From the NCBI GenBank assembly GCA_964230215.1, contig CAXRGQ010000007.1, forward strand, positions 372,001-436,000: a stretch of 64,000 bases of DNA, in the 5' to 3' direction. Positions 33,583 through 43,044 of this stretch are shown here, in pieces. Both the position numbers and the translations under genes were made by a program. Source of the DNA: JAUILH01 sp964230215. GTDB taxonomy: Bacteria > Bacteroidota > Bacteroidia > Flavobacteriales_D > JAUILH01. The notes under the pieces are model-generated. The model had not been told where the DNA came from and searched no databases. It was given only the letters and a program-made list of their open reading frames with translations. Position 1 is the first letter of the stretch. Every line of letters starts with the position of its first letter.

Positions 33583-35721
33583 CTATATGCGCACGCCAAT
33601 CACACAAACGTCATCTATCTGTTCCAAATCCCCTTTCCACTCACGAAAGGCGTCTTCAAGTCTAAGTTTTTGGTGGTCTAAATCCTTATTGGATATGTTA
33701 GCCAAAAGCTTTTTGAAGTTACCTAATTTCATCTTCTTACCTCTTGTCATATGTTGAGATTTGGAGCTGAAATTATTCCCAATACCACCAAACTGATCCG
33801 CATATCCATCTGAGAATAAGTATATCATATCCCCCTTCTCTAATTGAATTTCATACGTGTTATAGGTGAGTGGATTAGGAAATTTACCAATTGGCTGTTT
33901 ATCTGCTTTGATATGCAGTACATGAGTTGCCTCATAATCAGTTATGATAATTCTGCCATCATCAGAAGGTTTTATGTCAAATCCTTTTCCTTGTCTCATA
34001 ACCCAGAGAGGGTTGTTAGCACCCGCATATCTGAGCTTAGCATATGAATTATCTTTGCTATAAAATAACGAACATAAGGCGATATCCATTCCATCGCGCA
34101 CTTCATCTTCAGACTTTTCAAACTCCTTTACAACTATTTCTCTCGTTGAATTTAAGACTTCTGCTGGATCTAGAATTTTCTTCTCCCTAACACTTCTGTT
34201 TAATCCGTTGTTACAAACAACACTCACCATCGCACCAGGAACACCGTGACCAGTACAATCAGCTGCAGCGAATAGCACTCCGCTATTACCTTTTTCATCT
34301 ACTACCGACTCCATCCAATAAAAATCGCCAGCAACAATATCTTTCGGTTTGTAGAGAATAAATGAGTTGGGCAAGTAGCTTTTTATGGTCTTTTCTGGTG
34401 GTAAAATTGCCGCCTGAATGCGCTTAGCATATTGAATAGAGTCTAATATTTCTTTATTCTTTTGAGATACAATATCTCTCTGAATTTCTACTTCATTTTT
34501 CTTGGCCTCAATCTCAGATTTTTGCAGTGCCAAAAGTTTGTTCGCCTTCTGTTTTTCCCGATTCCATCTAACCAATAAAAATAAAAGTGCCGACAACAAC
34601 ACTAATCCCAGCACAGCCCCAATAATAATTAGACGCTTACTCCGTATTTCACTCTCATGCTGTTCGATGGTAAGTTCATCAATTTCTGCATTCTTTTTTA
34701 ATAGATTGTTTTCTGCTTCAACTTTGTCTGTTTCGTAAATGGTGGTTAATTCTGCAAGGTTTTCCGCCGCTTCTGCCTGGAAAAGTTCTTGCCATAACAG
34801 GTGCGCCTTATCTTTATATTTGAATGCCTTCTCATGATCTCCATTGGCTGCAAACATAGATGCAAGACTATTGACGATTTCATAAGTCATTTCCACAAAG
34901 CCATTTGAATCTGCAAGTGCTAACGCCGAGTCCCCGTAATGCAATGCTAAACTCAACTCATTTGCTTCCTCAAACAACCATGACAATGCATGATAGTTAT
35001 TACATAATCCATAGAAATTATCACTCTCTCTGTTTAGCTTTATAGCTCTCTTAAGAAGCTGCTGACCCTCATTGAATTTTTCCAATCCAATATAACATTC
35101 AGCTAAGTTGCCCATGAGAACGGCCTGATGCTCAACATTATTATTCTTTTCTCTTAATTCTAGTGCCTGCTTAAAATACACTATGGCTTGGTCGATATTA
35201 TTGCTTTCGTAGTAAAATGTACCCATTCCTGCCAGACTAAACGCTAAACTCTCACCAGAACTATATTGGCGCTTGATTTCAAGTCCCTTCTCTAACCATT
35301 TAAAACCTTCTTCATAATCTTCTAAACGCATATATCCACTACCAATATTGCTCATGATCTTACCTTGAATCTCTTTGAAACCATACTGCTCTGCCAGTTT
35401 AAGCGCATCAAATAAAAGCTTTATTTGCTGATGATAATCTCCTTTTGTGAAAGAATAAGAAGAAATGTAGTTGAGCGTTAGAACCTCAAACATTGGGTGT
35501 CCATAGGACCTAGCGTGTGTCAAAGCCTTATCACCCCATACAATTGCTCGATCGGCATCATACATTTCAAGATAGTTGCCAACATCAAACGCTGCACGTG
35601 CTTTTAGGGAATCATTGGAGGTATTATTATACACTTTTATCAAACTATCTAACTCGTTTGCAGAGGCTTGTAATGTTAAAACAAGACTAAGACAAGTATA
35701 TATAATTCGTTTAAGCAGCAT
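33583..35721 (-). CDS. TPR-transmembrane-SpoIIE serine phosphatase (second copy)
   Basis: A 712-residue paralogue of the phosphatase at 29138, with the same plan: signal peptide (1-21), TPRs (about 30-340), membrane helix (about 370-390, LIIIGAVLGLVLLSALLFLL), coiled coil and SpoIIE domain. Conserved phosphatase parts are GDFYWMES, AADCTGHGVPGAMVS, YAGANNPLW and LFSDGYADQFGG. Both proteins end D-Q/D-I-D-D-V/I-C-V-I-G-V-R-I, showing close kinship. This copy lacks the in-frame insertions and so serves as the reference state. The periplasmic TPR part probably senses a protein or envelope cue; its target is unknown. Confidence 0.87.
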   Translation of the reverse strand: MLLKRIIYTCLSLVLTLQASANELDSLIKVYNNTSNDSLKARAAFDVGNYLEMYDADRAIVWGDKALTHARSYGHPMFEVLTLNYISSYSFTKGDYHQQIKLLFDALKLAEQYGFKEIQGKIMSNIGSGYMRLEDYEEGFKWLEKGLEIKRQYSSGESLAFSLAGMGTFYYESNNIDQAIVYFKQALELREKNNNVEHQAVLMGNLAECYIGLEKFNEGQQLLKRAIKLNRESDNFYGLCNNYHALSWLFEEANELSLALHYGDSALALADSNGFVEMTYEIVNSLASMFAANGDHEKAFKYKDKAHLLWQELFQAEAAENLAELTTIYETDKVEAENNLLKKNAEIDELTIEQHESEIRSKRLIIIGAVLGLVLLSALLFLLVRWNREKQKANKLLALQKSEIEAKKNEVEIQRDIVSQKNKEILDSIQYAKRIQAAILPPEKTIKSYLPNSFILYKPKDIVAGDFYWMESVVDEKGNSGVLFAAADCTGHGVPGAMVSVVCNNGLNRSVREKKILDPAEVLNSTREIVVKEFEKSEDEVRDGMDIALCSLFYSKDNSYAKLRYAGANNPLWVMRQGKGFDIKPSDDGRIIITDYEATHVLHIKADKQPIGKFPNPLTYNTYEIQLEKGDMIYLFSDGYADQFGGIGNNFSSKSQHMTRGKKMKLGNFKKLLANISNKDLDHQKLRLEDAFREWKGDLEQIDDVCVIGVRI

Positions 35722-35776
35722 TTAAAGTCTTCAATTTATATATATTTAGGACACAAACCTTATAAAATTAAATATT

Positions 35777-36082
35777 ATGGCAATGAAACAATTTGAAAGT
35801 TGTATGAGTGTTAACGATGGAGACTTAGATGATAGTTACAGGACTGCACACAATAAATTGGCAAGCAGCATGGTAGGTTCTACGGCTCCATATGATGGGT
35901 CAATCAATTTGCTTGTAAAGGCAGATAAAGATGGAAAACCAGTGGTGCAGCAGAAAAGCTCCTCAGGTTTAACAGACGAACAGGTTATCTTGTTTGCTGA
36001 TCTTGTGAAAGCCGCGGAAGTATCAGTTACTGGTTCTACAACTAAAAAGAAAGTTAAGTCTCAAATTATGGTAGAGAAGTAG
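35777..36082 (+). CDS. Small hypothetical protein with its own terminator
   Basis: I do not recognise this 101-residue protein. It has no signal peptide or membrane helix, two Cys-free halves (after C9) and a basic C-terminus (TTKKKVKSQIMVEK). The middle, LVKADKDGKPVVQQKSSSG, looks flexible or beta-hairpin-like. A TATATTTAG sequence at 35741-35749 may be its -7 box. It is divergent from the phosphatase gene and followed by a good terminator, which supports a real single gene. Confidence 0.6.
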   Translation: MAMKQFESCMSVNDGDLDDSYRTAHNKLASSMVGSTAPYDGSINLLVKADKDGKPVVQQKSSSGLTDEQVILFADLVKAAEVSVTGSTTKKKVKSQIMVEK

Positions 36083-36111
36083 TAGTTATCATTGCTCACT
36101 TATAAGATATT

Positions 36112-36134
36112 GGGGCTTTATGGCCCCTTTTTTT
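36112..36134 (+). terminator. Rho-independent terminator
   Basis: GGGGC (36112-36116) pairs with GCCCC (36123-36127) around TTTATG, followed by a T run. It separates the small gene from the kinase gene that starts 10 bases later. Confidence 0.85.
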
Positions 36135-36144
36135 ATTCATTACT

Positions 36145-37119
36145 ATGAATATCACCCAACAAAATTTAATTCAGGAAAGTCTAAATTGTAATGCGCTGGT
36201 GCTTAAACAGCACATACAAGATCTATGGGGAGGCTATGGGGAAATTATAAAAGCTGATGTCATAACTGCTGGTGTCGTTCAGCAAGTTGTAATTAAACTC
36301 ATATCTCCTAATAGTAAAAACAGTCATCCCAGAGGTTGGAACACACAAAGTTCACACAACAGAAAAGTAAAGTCCTATCAAATTGAAAGCAATTGGTATA
36401 CTAAGTACGCTAAGCTTTGTGACAATAATTGTCGAGTACCAGCGCTAATAAAAGATATTGAAAATAAAGGTGACCGGTATCTTGTGCTGGAAGATTTGGA
36501 TGCTAGCGGATTTGTTGAAAGAAAATCAAGTCTTAGCATTGATGAAGTGTTTCCTTGTATTGAATGGCTGGCCAATTTTCACGCCAAGTTTATGGGTGTG
36601 CAAGCGGACGATTTATGGGCCAAAGGCAGTTATTGGCATCTTGATACTAGGCAGGATGAATGGAACGCTATGGCTGATGGTCCTCTTAAAAGCAATGCAC
36701 GTAAAATAGACGCCGCCCTTGATGCATGCTCATACAAAACAATACTTCACGGGGATGCAAAGGTGGCTAACTTCTGTTTCAACACGAAAAATAGTACAGT
36801 AGCGGCAGTAGATTTTCAGTATGTCGGGGGTGGGTGCGGCATGAAAGACCTCACTTACTTTATGGGTAGCTGTCTTAGTTCAGACGACTGTTTCAATTAT
36901 GAAAACACTATTCTAAACCATTACTTTAATACACTAAAAACAGCACTAAGAAACACTCCGTATTCAAATAAATTCAATCAGTTAGAATCTGAATGGCGTG
37001 AAATGTACCCAATTGCCTGGGCCGATTTCACCCGTTTTCTAATGGGTTGGTCACCCGAGCATCATAAGATTAACCCATACAGTCAGGAGGTGACTGCAAG
37101 AGCATTAGAAAAACTCTAA
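36145..37119 (+). CDS. EcKL/CHK-like small-molecule kinase
   Basis: A 324-residue protein of the aminoglycoside-phosphotransferase-like superfamily. The catalytic loop is HGDAKVANFCF (H-G-D-x-x-x-x-N) and the metal-binding DFG equivalent is D-F-Q in AVDFQYVGGG. The upstream S-S-H-N-R-K-V-K-S-Y-Q-I-E segment and LVLEDLDASGF resemble the ecdysteroid-kinase-like (EcKL/CHK) branch, known mainly from animals and scattered bacteria. It should phosphorylate a hydroxylated small molecule. Resistance, choline or sterol-like substrates are all possible and none is indicated. The start lies close to the preceding terminator, leaving almost no leader. Confidence 0.75.
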   Translation: MNITQQNLIQESLNCNALVLKQHIQDLWGGYGEIIKADVITAGVVQQVVIKLISPNSKNSHPRGWNTQSSHNRKVKSYQIESNWYTKYAKLCDNNCRVPALIKDIENKGDRYLVLEDLDASGFVERKSSLSIDEVFPCIEWLANFHAKFMGVQADDLWAKGSYWHLDTRQDEWNAMADGPLKSNARKIDAALDACSYKTILHGDAKVANFCFNTKNSTVAAVDFQYVGGGCGMKDLTYFMGSCLSSDDCFNYENTILNHYFNTLKTALRNTPYSNKFNQLESEWREMYPIAWADFTRFLMGWSPEHHKINPYSQEVTARALEKL

Positions 37120-37122
37120 ACA

Positions 37123-37152
37123 AAAAAGCCGCTGTTGGAACAGCGGCTTTTT
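37123..37152. terminator. Bidirectional rho-independent terminator
   Basis: Fourteen-base perfect arms, AAAAAGCCGCTGTT and AACAGCGGCTTTTT, around GG. The hairpin serves both the kinase gene and the convergent giant adhesin gene. Confidence 0.92.
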
Positions 37153-37172
37153 CATGGTAGTAAATAGTATGC

Positions 37173-40100
37173 TTATTGAACTATAATCGATCTGGTTAAG
37201 ATACTATTCCCTGTAAGTATTTGTATCATGTAAGTACCGCGTTCAACTAATGGTAATTGAACATCTGTAATTACATTGTTTATTGTTTGTTGTTGTACAA
37301 GTCTACCATCAGCAGATAACACTCTTAATACAGCATCATCAGTTAACTGAGATAATTCTATACTGAAGTTACCTGTACTTGGGTTTGGATAAATTGACAC
37401 ATCAATTGTTTCAATATCTCCAACACTCACTTGAGATCCAACAATTACACTTAGTGAATCACTACATCCGTTTGCATCTGTCACAACCACTACGTAAGTT
37501 CCAGCTGTTAATGCAGATAAATCTTCCGTATCATCATTGTCTCCTGTTCCATCATTGTCCCAGTCGAATACATAGGCAGCAGTTCCTCCATTAACCGTCA
37601 AATCAATTGTACCATCACTTCCTAACAATTCATCTGTGGCAACAGCTGAAAGCACAAGTGAATCTGGCTGCATGATTGAATCGGTAACCATTCCGACACA
37701 TCCATTACCATCAGTAATGATAACTGTGTACGTAGCAGTTCCAAGGCCTGAGATGTCTTCAGTTGTAGATGCACCTGCGTCATCCCATAGGAAAGAATAT
37801 GATCCATCTCCTCCTGTTGCTGTAAGGTCTATTGCTCCGTCAGTTAATCCGTAGCAAGATACGTGTGTTAATACAAACGTTCCGCTCACTGAATCTGGCT
37901 CAACCACAGTATATGTTGTAGTATCCGTACATCCGTTATCATCCGTTACAACTAATACAAGCGTAGAATCTCCAAGCCCCATAGCATCTTCCATGTCGTC
38001 GTTGTCTCCTTGACCATCGTTGTCCCAGTCATATAAGTAAGTTCCTGAAACCGTTCCGCCAGTAGCTGTTACATCAACGGCTCCATCTGCGTCTCCATAA
38101 CAGGTAACATCCGTCACTGTAGCGTTTACAACAATATCTGTAGGTTCAGTAACCGTAACGGCTAAAGTAGCCACACAGTTATTGTCGTCTACTACCTCTA
38201 CATTGTAAGTACCTGCTCCAAGACCTGTTAAGTCTTCAGTGTCATCGTTATCTCCAGTACCATCATTATCCCAATCGAAGGTTGATGAAGTAGCTCCACC
38301 GTTTAGCACAACGTCAATGTCAATGCTACCATTTGTATCTCCGAAACAGTTTGTTAATAGTACTGATGCTCCGTTAAGAGTAACAGTAGGTCCGTTTGGA
38401 TCTGATAGGTTAACGGTAGCTTGTCCAGTACATCCGTTGTCGTCTGTAGCAACCACTGTATATGAACCAGCCACCAATGCAATTTGATCTTCATTAGTGT
38501 CTGAGAATGTTCCGCCATCTGTCCATAAGTATGAATAGCCTGTCGAAACAGTCCCTCCTGAAGCAGTAATACTCGCCGCTCCATCTGCTAAACCACATCC
38601 TGATGGGTCTACCTGAGAATCGATAGTTACTACAACAGCAGTAGGCTCATTGATGATTACAGAACCGCCATCAGTACATCCGTTAGCATCTGTAACAATG
38701 CCGTTGTAAGTGCCAGCAGTCAATCCAGTAAGGTCTTCTGTGTCATCATTGTCTCCTGTTCCATCGTTATCCCAATCAAAGGTGAAAGGCATAGTTCCAC
38801 CACCTACGGTGATGTCAATAGAACCCGTCGCTGCTCCATTACAGTCGGCATCAATAGTAGCAACGTTAGTTACACCAAGATCTGAGTTAACTGTAATATC
38901 AAATGTTTCATTTGTAGCATTACCTTCCGAATCAGTCACCGTATACGTAACAGTTGTAGTTCCTAATGGGAATGCATCTCCTGAATTATGAGAAGAGGTA
39001 ATCGTTACCGCTCCACCACAGTTGTCTGTAGCAGTTGGTGCCGTCCATGTAGCAATTCCAGTACATCCAGCATTGTTTGCAAGAATTGTCTGATCTATTG
39101 GCATCCCTGCAAATACTGGTGGTGTTACGTCATCGATAGTAACTGTCTGCGGAACAGTAATTACGTTGCCGTTTCCATCATCGAAATCCCAGTTAATTGT
39201 AAATGTACCTTGCGTAGAATATGTTAACGGATCAGTAGTAGTCCCAGTAATTGTTCCTGCACAGTTATCCGTTGTTGTAGGTGCTGTTGCTGTTACAGCA
39301 CACTCATCCGTTAAAGTGGTTAACGTTGGCGTTGCAGGATCCTCGTTATCTGCAACCGTAATTGTGAAGGTTTCAGTCACTGCTTGTCCTGAGGCATCCG
39401 TGTACGTGTACTCAACAGTATTCACACCAACAGGGAAAGATGATCCAGATGCAAGGCCAGAAGACAATGTTCCTGCAAGACCAAGGCCATCACAATCATC
39501 ATCAAATGTTGGCGCAGTATATGTAACAACTGCCGCACATGTTCCAGCATCCACATTCGCAGATAAATTACCTGGGCTTGTTGCTACTGTTGGCGCATTA
39601 TCCTGTACGGTAACCGTTTCGATAGTTGTCATTTCAAACTCACAACCACAAGATAAGGTTCCCATTACCCAATCCGTTGAAGCATCCATATTCGTTAATG
39701 CTCCATCATTACCGTTACCCGTTAAGTCAGCAAGCCCTGAACTGCCTGCACCATCGTTAAATTTATAGTAAGCAATTAATCCTGATTCACTTCCACTTAG
39801 GCAAGAAGACATGTTGCCGTTTATTTCAGTTCCTGTACGCGCTATATTCCAAATTCTCACATCATCCATTTGACCTTCAAAATATCTGCCTGATGCCTGA
39901 AGATTTTCACCTATTGCAACCTGAAACGCTGAGTTATCGATTGCACCAGTAGCTGGCGTAGAAACTTCTAAATTCCCATCGATATAGATCATTGCATTAG
40001 TTCCATCATACACAGCAGCAACATGGTGCCAAATTCCGTCAACAATTGAAGTGCTTGCATTGATATCAGGGAAGGCTCCGTTACCAGCAAACATTACTGT

Positions 40101-42950
40101 TCCCGCTCCATTACCATGCACTCTCCAGCTATTGTCTCCCTTAGTAACTAAGGCATCAACTAAAGCCAAATTGGTCGTTTTTACCCAAAACTCCACAGTC
40201 ATTGATGTGGTAAAATCAAAATTTGATTCATTAGGAATAACAACGTGATCGTTGGCACCATCAAAATCTAAGCCTAATGATGTAGTTGCAATAACATTAT
40301 AATCAGTAGTAGCTGCTATATTTCCTGTATTCATATTAATTCCACTACCTGTACCAGAAGTAGGTCCTTCTACAATTGCATTGTTTGAATCATCTCTTAA
40401 AAAGTAGAACACATCATTCTGAGAAGACCCTAAATCTATCGTAGTACTAGTATTAGGGCAGATTGGTGAAGCTGCCGCAGTTAGCGTTTGATCATCAATT
40501 GGATCGATGGTTACTGTTACAGTTCCTGTCATCTCAACTGGACATTCTAAACATGCTACAGCACCAGTTACCCAGTCAGTGGGGTCTTCAATATTCTCTG
40601 CAAGACCATCAAATCCATTTCCTGTTGCATCTGCTACTAAAGTTCCAGACGTTTCATCCATTGGTAAGTACATTACCAATCCAGTTTCGGAACCAGAAAG
40701 GCATCTATCATAATAAGATGAAATCTGAGCATCTGAACGAGCAACATTCCATAAACGGGCTTCATCAACAGTTCCATCAAAGTATCTCGCGAAAGGAACA
40801 TCATGCCCTATATATAAGTCTTGAGTAGATGTTCCAAGCGTTCCTGCAGCAGGTGCGCTTCCAATCATTTGCCCATCAATGTAGCCATATAATGTTGTTC
40901 CGTCCCACTTCATTGCATAGTGATGCCATACAGTAATATCTGTTACAGGCGTTTGAACAGTTACCCAACCTCCATTTATAAACAGATAGAAAGTAACGTT
41001 GTTAGAACCTGCATCTGGATGAATTATATAGCTATCACGCTTACTAATCAAAAATCCAAAATCGTTCCAAGTAGCCGTATTACTCTTAGCCCACAACTCA
41101 ATTGTTAACTCACCTGTTGATGGCACAAGGGCAGCGTTGTTAGGAACCGTGATGCGCTCATCAACTCCGTCAAGAGCGAGTCCATTTCCAGTAGGGCCTT
41201 GAACGCCAGCTAACACATTGAATGTTGTTGTAGAAGAAATGCTTCCTGTGTTTAGGCTAATACCAGAACCTGTTCCAGCGACTGGCCCATCTAATATTGA
41301 ATCATCCGCATCATCTCTGAGGTAATAATCTACACCCACTTCTGATGAAGCTAGATCAATAGTAGTAGCACCTTCACAAACAAATGATGCATCAGCAGCA
41401 GCTAAAGACTGATCCGCAGGGTTTACACACGGACAGAATGGCGCTGATGGAAGTGCTGTTGAGTTTGTGATTGATGTACCAGTTCCATTATCAAGTATGT
41501 CATTAGCATTGTTAAAGAATCCAGATTGGTCAATTGTTGTATTAGAGATTGTTCCACCATCAAGTCGAATTCCGTCAGCTGATGAATTTGCAATTTGAGA
41601 GTTTAAAATGTTATTGTTATTACATGTAGCACTCAAACGTATTCCATATTGGCGTCCACAAGCAATTGTTCCGTCAATGGTACATGAGTTGGAATTGGTC
41701 ATATGTATACCCGTCCCACCTGTAGCAGTTACTTCCGCATTATTTATAGTAACTGACGTACATGTATTCAAACTAATACCTGAAGTCGCAGTATTTAAAT
41801 AATTATTTGTTCCTAGTGTAAATGCGCCTGAGCTAAGCAGGTACAATCCATTGGCTGACCCCGACATATCGTTATTAGAAATGTCTGTAGGCGTTCCACT
41901 GGCATGATGTATTCCCCAACCACCAGCATTGCTTAAATCATTTCCTGTGATTGTCCAACCGTTGTTTGTTCCTCCTGAAAGGAATAGTCCATTGCTTGCC
42001 GCACCAGCACCATTGTTGTTGGTAAACTGTATGTTTGTGTTATTACCATCCGCTCTCATTGCATAAAACATTCCTGATAAGTTGTTGTTATCAATAGTAA
42101 TGTTAGAGCAGTTGCTTATTGTAAAAGGTGTACGCGTATTATTTGGCGCAAGGGTTGTTGCTGTGAAATCCCAATTTGAAACGTCCATCCCGGTACACGC
42201 ATTGAAATTTAGAGTTTGTTCATGATCTGCATAGATATTCTCATTTGGACCTCCAGAACCCATAGGAGATAGTGTGAATGCACCTGAACTAACCATATAA
42301 ATCCCATAACGAGATCCTGAAACATCATTGCCATCTATAGCAGTTGGCGTTCCACTTACATGATGTATTCCCCAAGCACCAGCATTGGTTAAATTATTGC
42401 CAGTGATGGTCCAACCATTATTGGTTCCACCTGAAAGGAAAAGCGCGTTACTTGTAGCGTTTGAGCCGTTGTTATTAACAAACTGAACATTTGAGTTATT
42501 TCCGTCGGCTCTTAATGCATATAAATTCCCCGAAAGGTCACAATCCTGCACCGTAACTCCGGAACAGTTAATTAAATAAACTCCTGGCCCACCAGTATCA
42601 CCTGAAATATTTAGTGCTTGAATAGTAGAGTTACTACCTCCGTTTACTCGAAACATACTAGTTCCCGTAAAACTAATTAGGGGTGTACCTGCATACCCAG
42701 GTTGAGTTGTCCCATCGACAAATATTTCACTCGTAATATCAACAACAGATAACAGTGCAATCGTTTGGGCACCTGATCCAATGTTAAACTGAATAATATC
42801 TGCGCCGGCTAATGCGTTGGCATCCAATACTGCCTGTCGATATGATCCAGGACCAGAATCTGCTGTGTTTGTAACTGTAAATGTGGCTGCATAAGAAGTT
42901 GATGTTAAAATCAATCCTACTACCACAGGGAGTAAACTTTTGACTTTCAT
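37173..42950 (-). CDS. Giant mosaic surface protein: beta-helix, LamG, HYR, SprB repeats, T9SS type A
   Basis: A 1925-residue protein secreted through T9SS. In order it has: signal peptide (1-21); parallel beta-helix/NosD-like region (about 24-515) with two nearly identical 70-residue units; two LamG/concanavalin-like jelly rolls (about 584-798 and 891-1101), each preceded by a Y/F-x-L-R-D-D-x-x-x-x-I segment; two HYR-type Ig domains (about 1117-1357); six SprB repeats (about 1361-1841); and a type A sorting domain (about 1848-1925, from SIYPNPSTGNFSIEL). SprB repeats form the mobile adhesin of gliding motility, so this is a candidate surface adhesin or glycan-binding protein. A histidine kinase and LytTR regulator gene lie just upstream on the same strand. 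Confidence 0.9.
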   Translation of the reverse strand: MKVKSLLPVVVGLILTSTSYAATFTVTNTADSGPGSYRQAVLDANALAGADIIQFNIGSGAQTIALLSVVDITSEIFVDGTTQPGYAGTPLISFTGTSMFRVNGGSNSTIQALNISGDTGGPGVYLINCSGVTVQDCDLSGNLYALRADGNNSNVQFVNNNGSNATSNALFLSGGTNNGWTITGNNLTNAGAWGIHHVSGTPTAIDGNDVSGSRYGIYMVSSGAFTLSPMGSGGPNENIYADHEQTLNFNACTGMDVSNWDFTATTLAPNNTRTPFTISNCSNITIDNNNLSGMFYAMRADGNNTNIQFTNNNGAGAASNGLFLSGGTNNGWTITGNDLSNAGGWGIHHASGTPTDISNNDMSGSANGLYLLSSGAFTLGTNNYLNTATSGISLNTCTSVTINNAEVTATGGTGIHMTNSNSCTIDGTIACGRQYGIRLSATCNNNNILNSQIANSSADGIRLDGGTISNTTIDQSGFFNNANDILDNGTGTSITNSTALPSAPFCPCVNPADQSLAAADASFVCEGATTIDLASSEVGVDYYLRDDADDSILDGPVAGTGSGISLNTGSISSTTTFNVLAGVQGPTGNGLALDGVDERITVPNNAALVPSTGELTIELWAKSNTATWNDFGFLISKRDSYIIHPDAGSNNVTFYLFINGGWVTVQTPVTDITVWHHYAMKWDGTTLYGYIDGQMIGSAPAAGTLGTSTQDLYIGHDVPFARYFDGTVDEARLWNVARSDAQISSYYDRCLSGSETGLVMYLPMDETSGTLVADATGNGFDGLAENIEDPTDWVTGAVACLECPVEMTGTVTVTIDPIDDQTLTAAASPICPNTSTTIDLGSSQNDVFYFLRDDSNNAIVEGPTSGTGSGINMNTGNIAATTDYNVIATTSLGLDFDGANDHVVIPNESNFDFTTSMTVEFWVKTTNLALVDALVTKGDNSWRVHGNGAGTVMFAGNGAFPDINASTSIVDGIWHHVAAVYDGTNAMIYIDGNLEVSTPATGAIDNSAFQVAIGENLQASGRYFEGQMDDVRIWNIARTGTEINGNMSSCLSGSESGLIAYYKFNDGAGSSGLADLTGNGNDGALTNMDASTDWVMGTLSCGCEFEMTTIETVTVQDNAPTVATSPGNLSANVDAGTCAAVVTYTAPTFDDDCDGLGLAGTLSSGLASGSSFPVGVNTVEYTYTDASGQAVTETFTITVADNEDPATPTLTTLTDECAVTATAPTTTDNCAGTITGTTTDPLTYSTQGTFTINWDFDDGNGNVITVPQTVTIDDVTPPVFAGMPIDQTILANNAGCTGIATWTAPTATDNCGGAVTITSSHNSGDAFPLGTTTVTYTVTDSEGNATNETFDITVNSDLGVTNVATIDADCNGAATGSIDITVGGGTMPFTFDWDNDGTGDNDDTEDLTGLTAGTYNGIVTDANGCTDGGSVIINEPTAVVVTIDSQVDPSGCGLADGAASITASGGTVSTGYSYLWTDGGTFSDTNEDQIALVAGSYTVVATDDNGCTGQATVNLSDPNGPTVTLNGASVLLTNCFGDTNGSIDIDVVLNGGATSSTFDWDNDGTGDNDDTEDLTGLGAGTYNVEVVDDNNCVATLAVTVTEPTDIVVNATVTDVTCYGDADGAVDVTATGGTVSGTYLYDWDNDGQGDNDDMEDAMGLGDSTLVLVVTDDNGCTDTTTYTVVEPDSVSGTFVLTHVSCYGLTDGAIDLTATGGDGSYSFLWDDAGASTTEDISGLGTATYTVIITDGNGCVGMVTDSIMQPDSLVLSAVATDELLGSDGTIDLTVNGGTAAYVFDWDNDGTGDNDDTEDLSALTAGTYVVVVTDANGCSDSLSVIVGSQVSVGDIETIDVSIYPNPSTGNFSIELSQLTDDAVLRVLSADGRLVQQQTINNVITDVQLPLVERGTYMIQILTGNSILTRSIIVQ
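37430..38870 (-). repeat. Six SprB-type tandem repeats
   Basis: Six units of about 80 residues follow the SprB pattern (C-x-G-x-x-x-G-x-I-D near the start, a Y/F-x-W/D-x-D core, A-G-T-Y-x-V-x-V-T-D-x-N-G-C at the end). Four of them carry a core WDNDGTGDNDDTEDL or a near variant. At DNA level the core is almost identical in copies near 37530, 38000, 38240 and 38740, which may allow recombination. Confidence 0.85.
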
Positions 42951-43044
42951 AGGTTTTTCAATTTGAACCCATAAAAATCCAACACAAAAACCTCATCCAA
43001 AAAAAATTGTTCTGAATTACACTTATTTGTTACGAATGGTTTTT

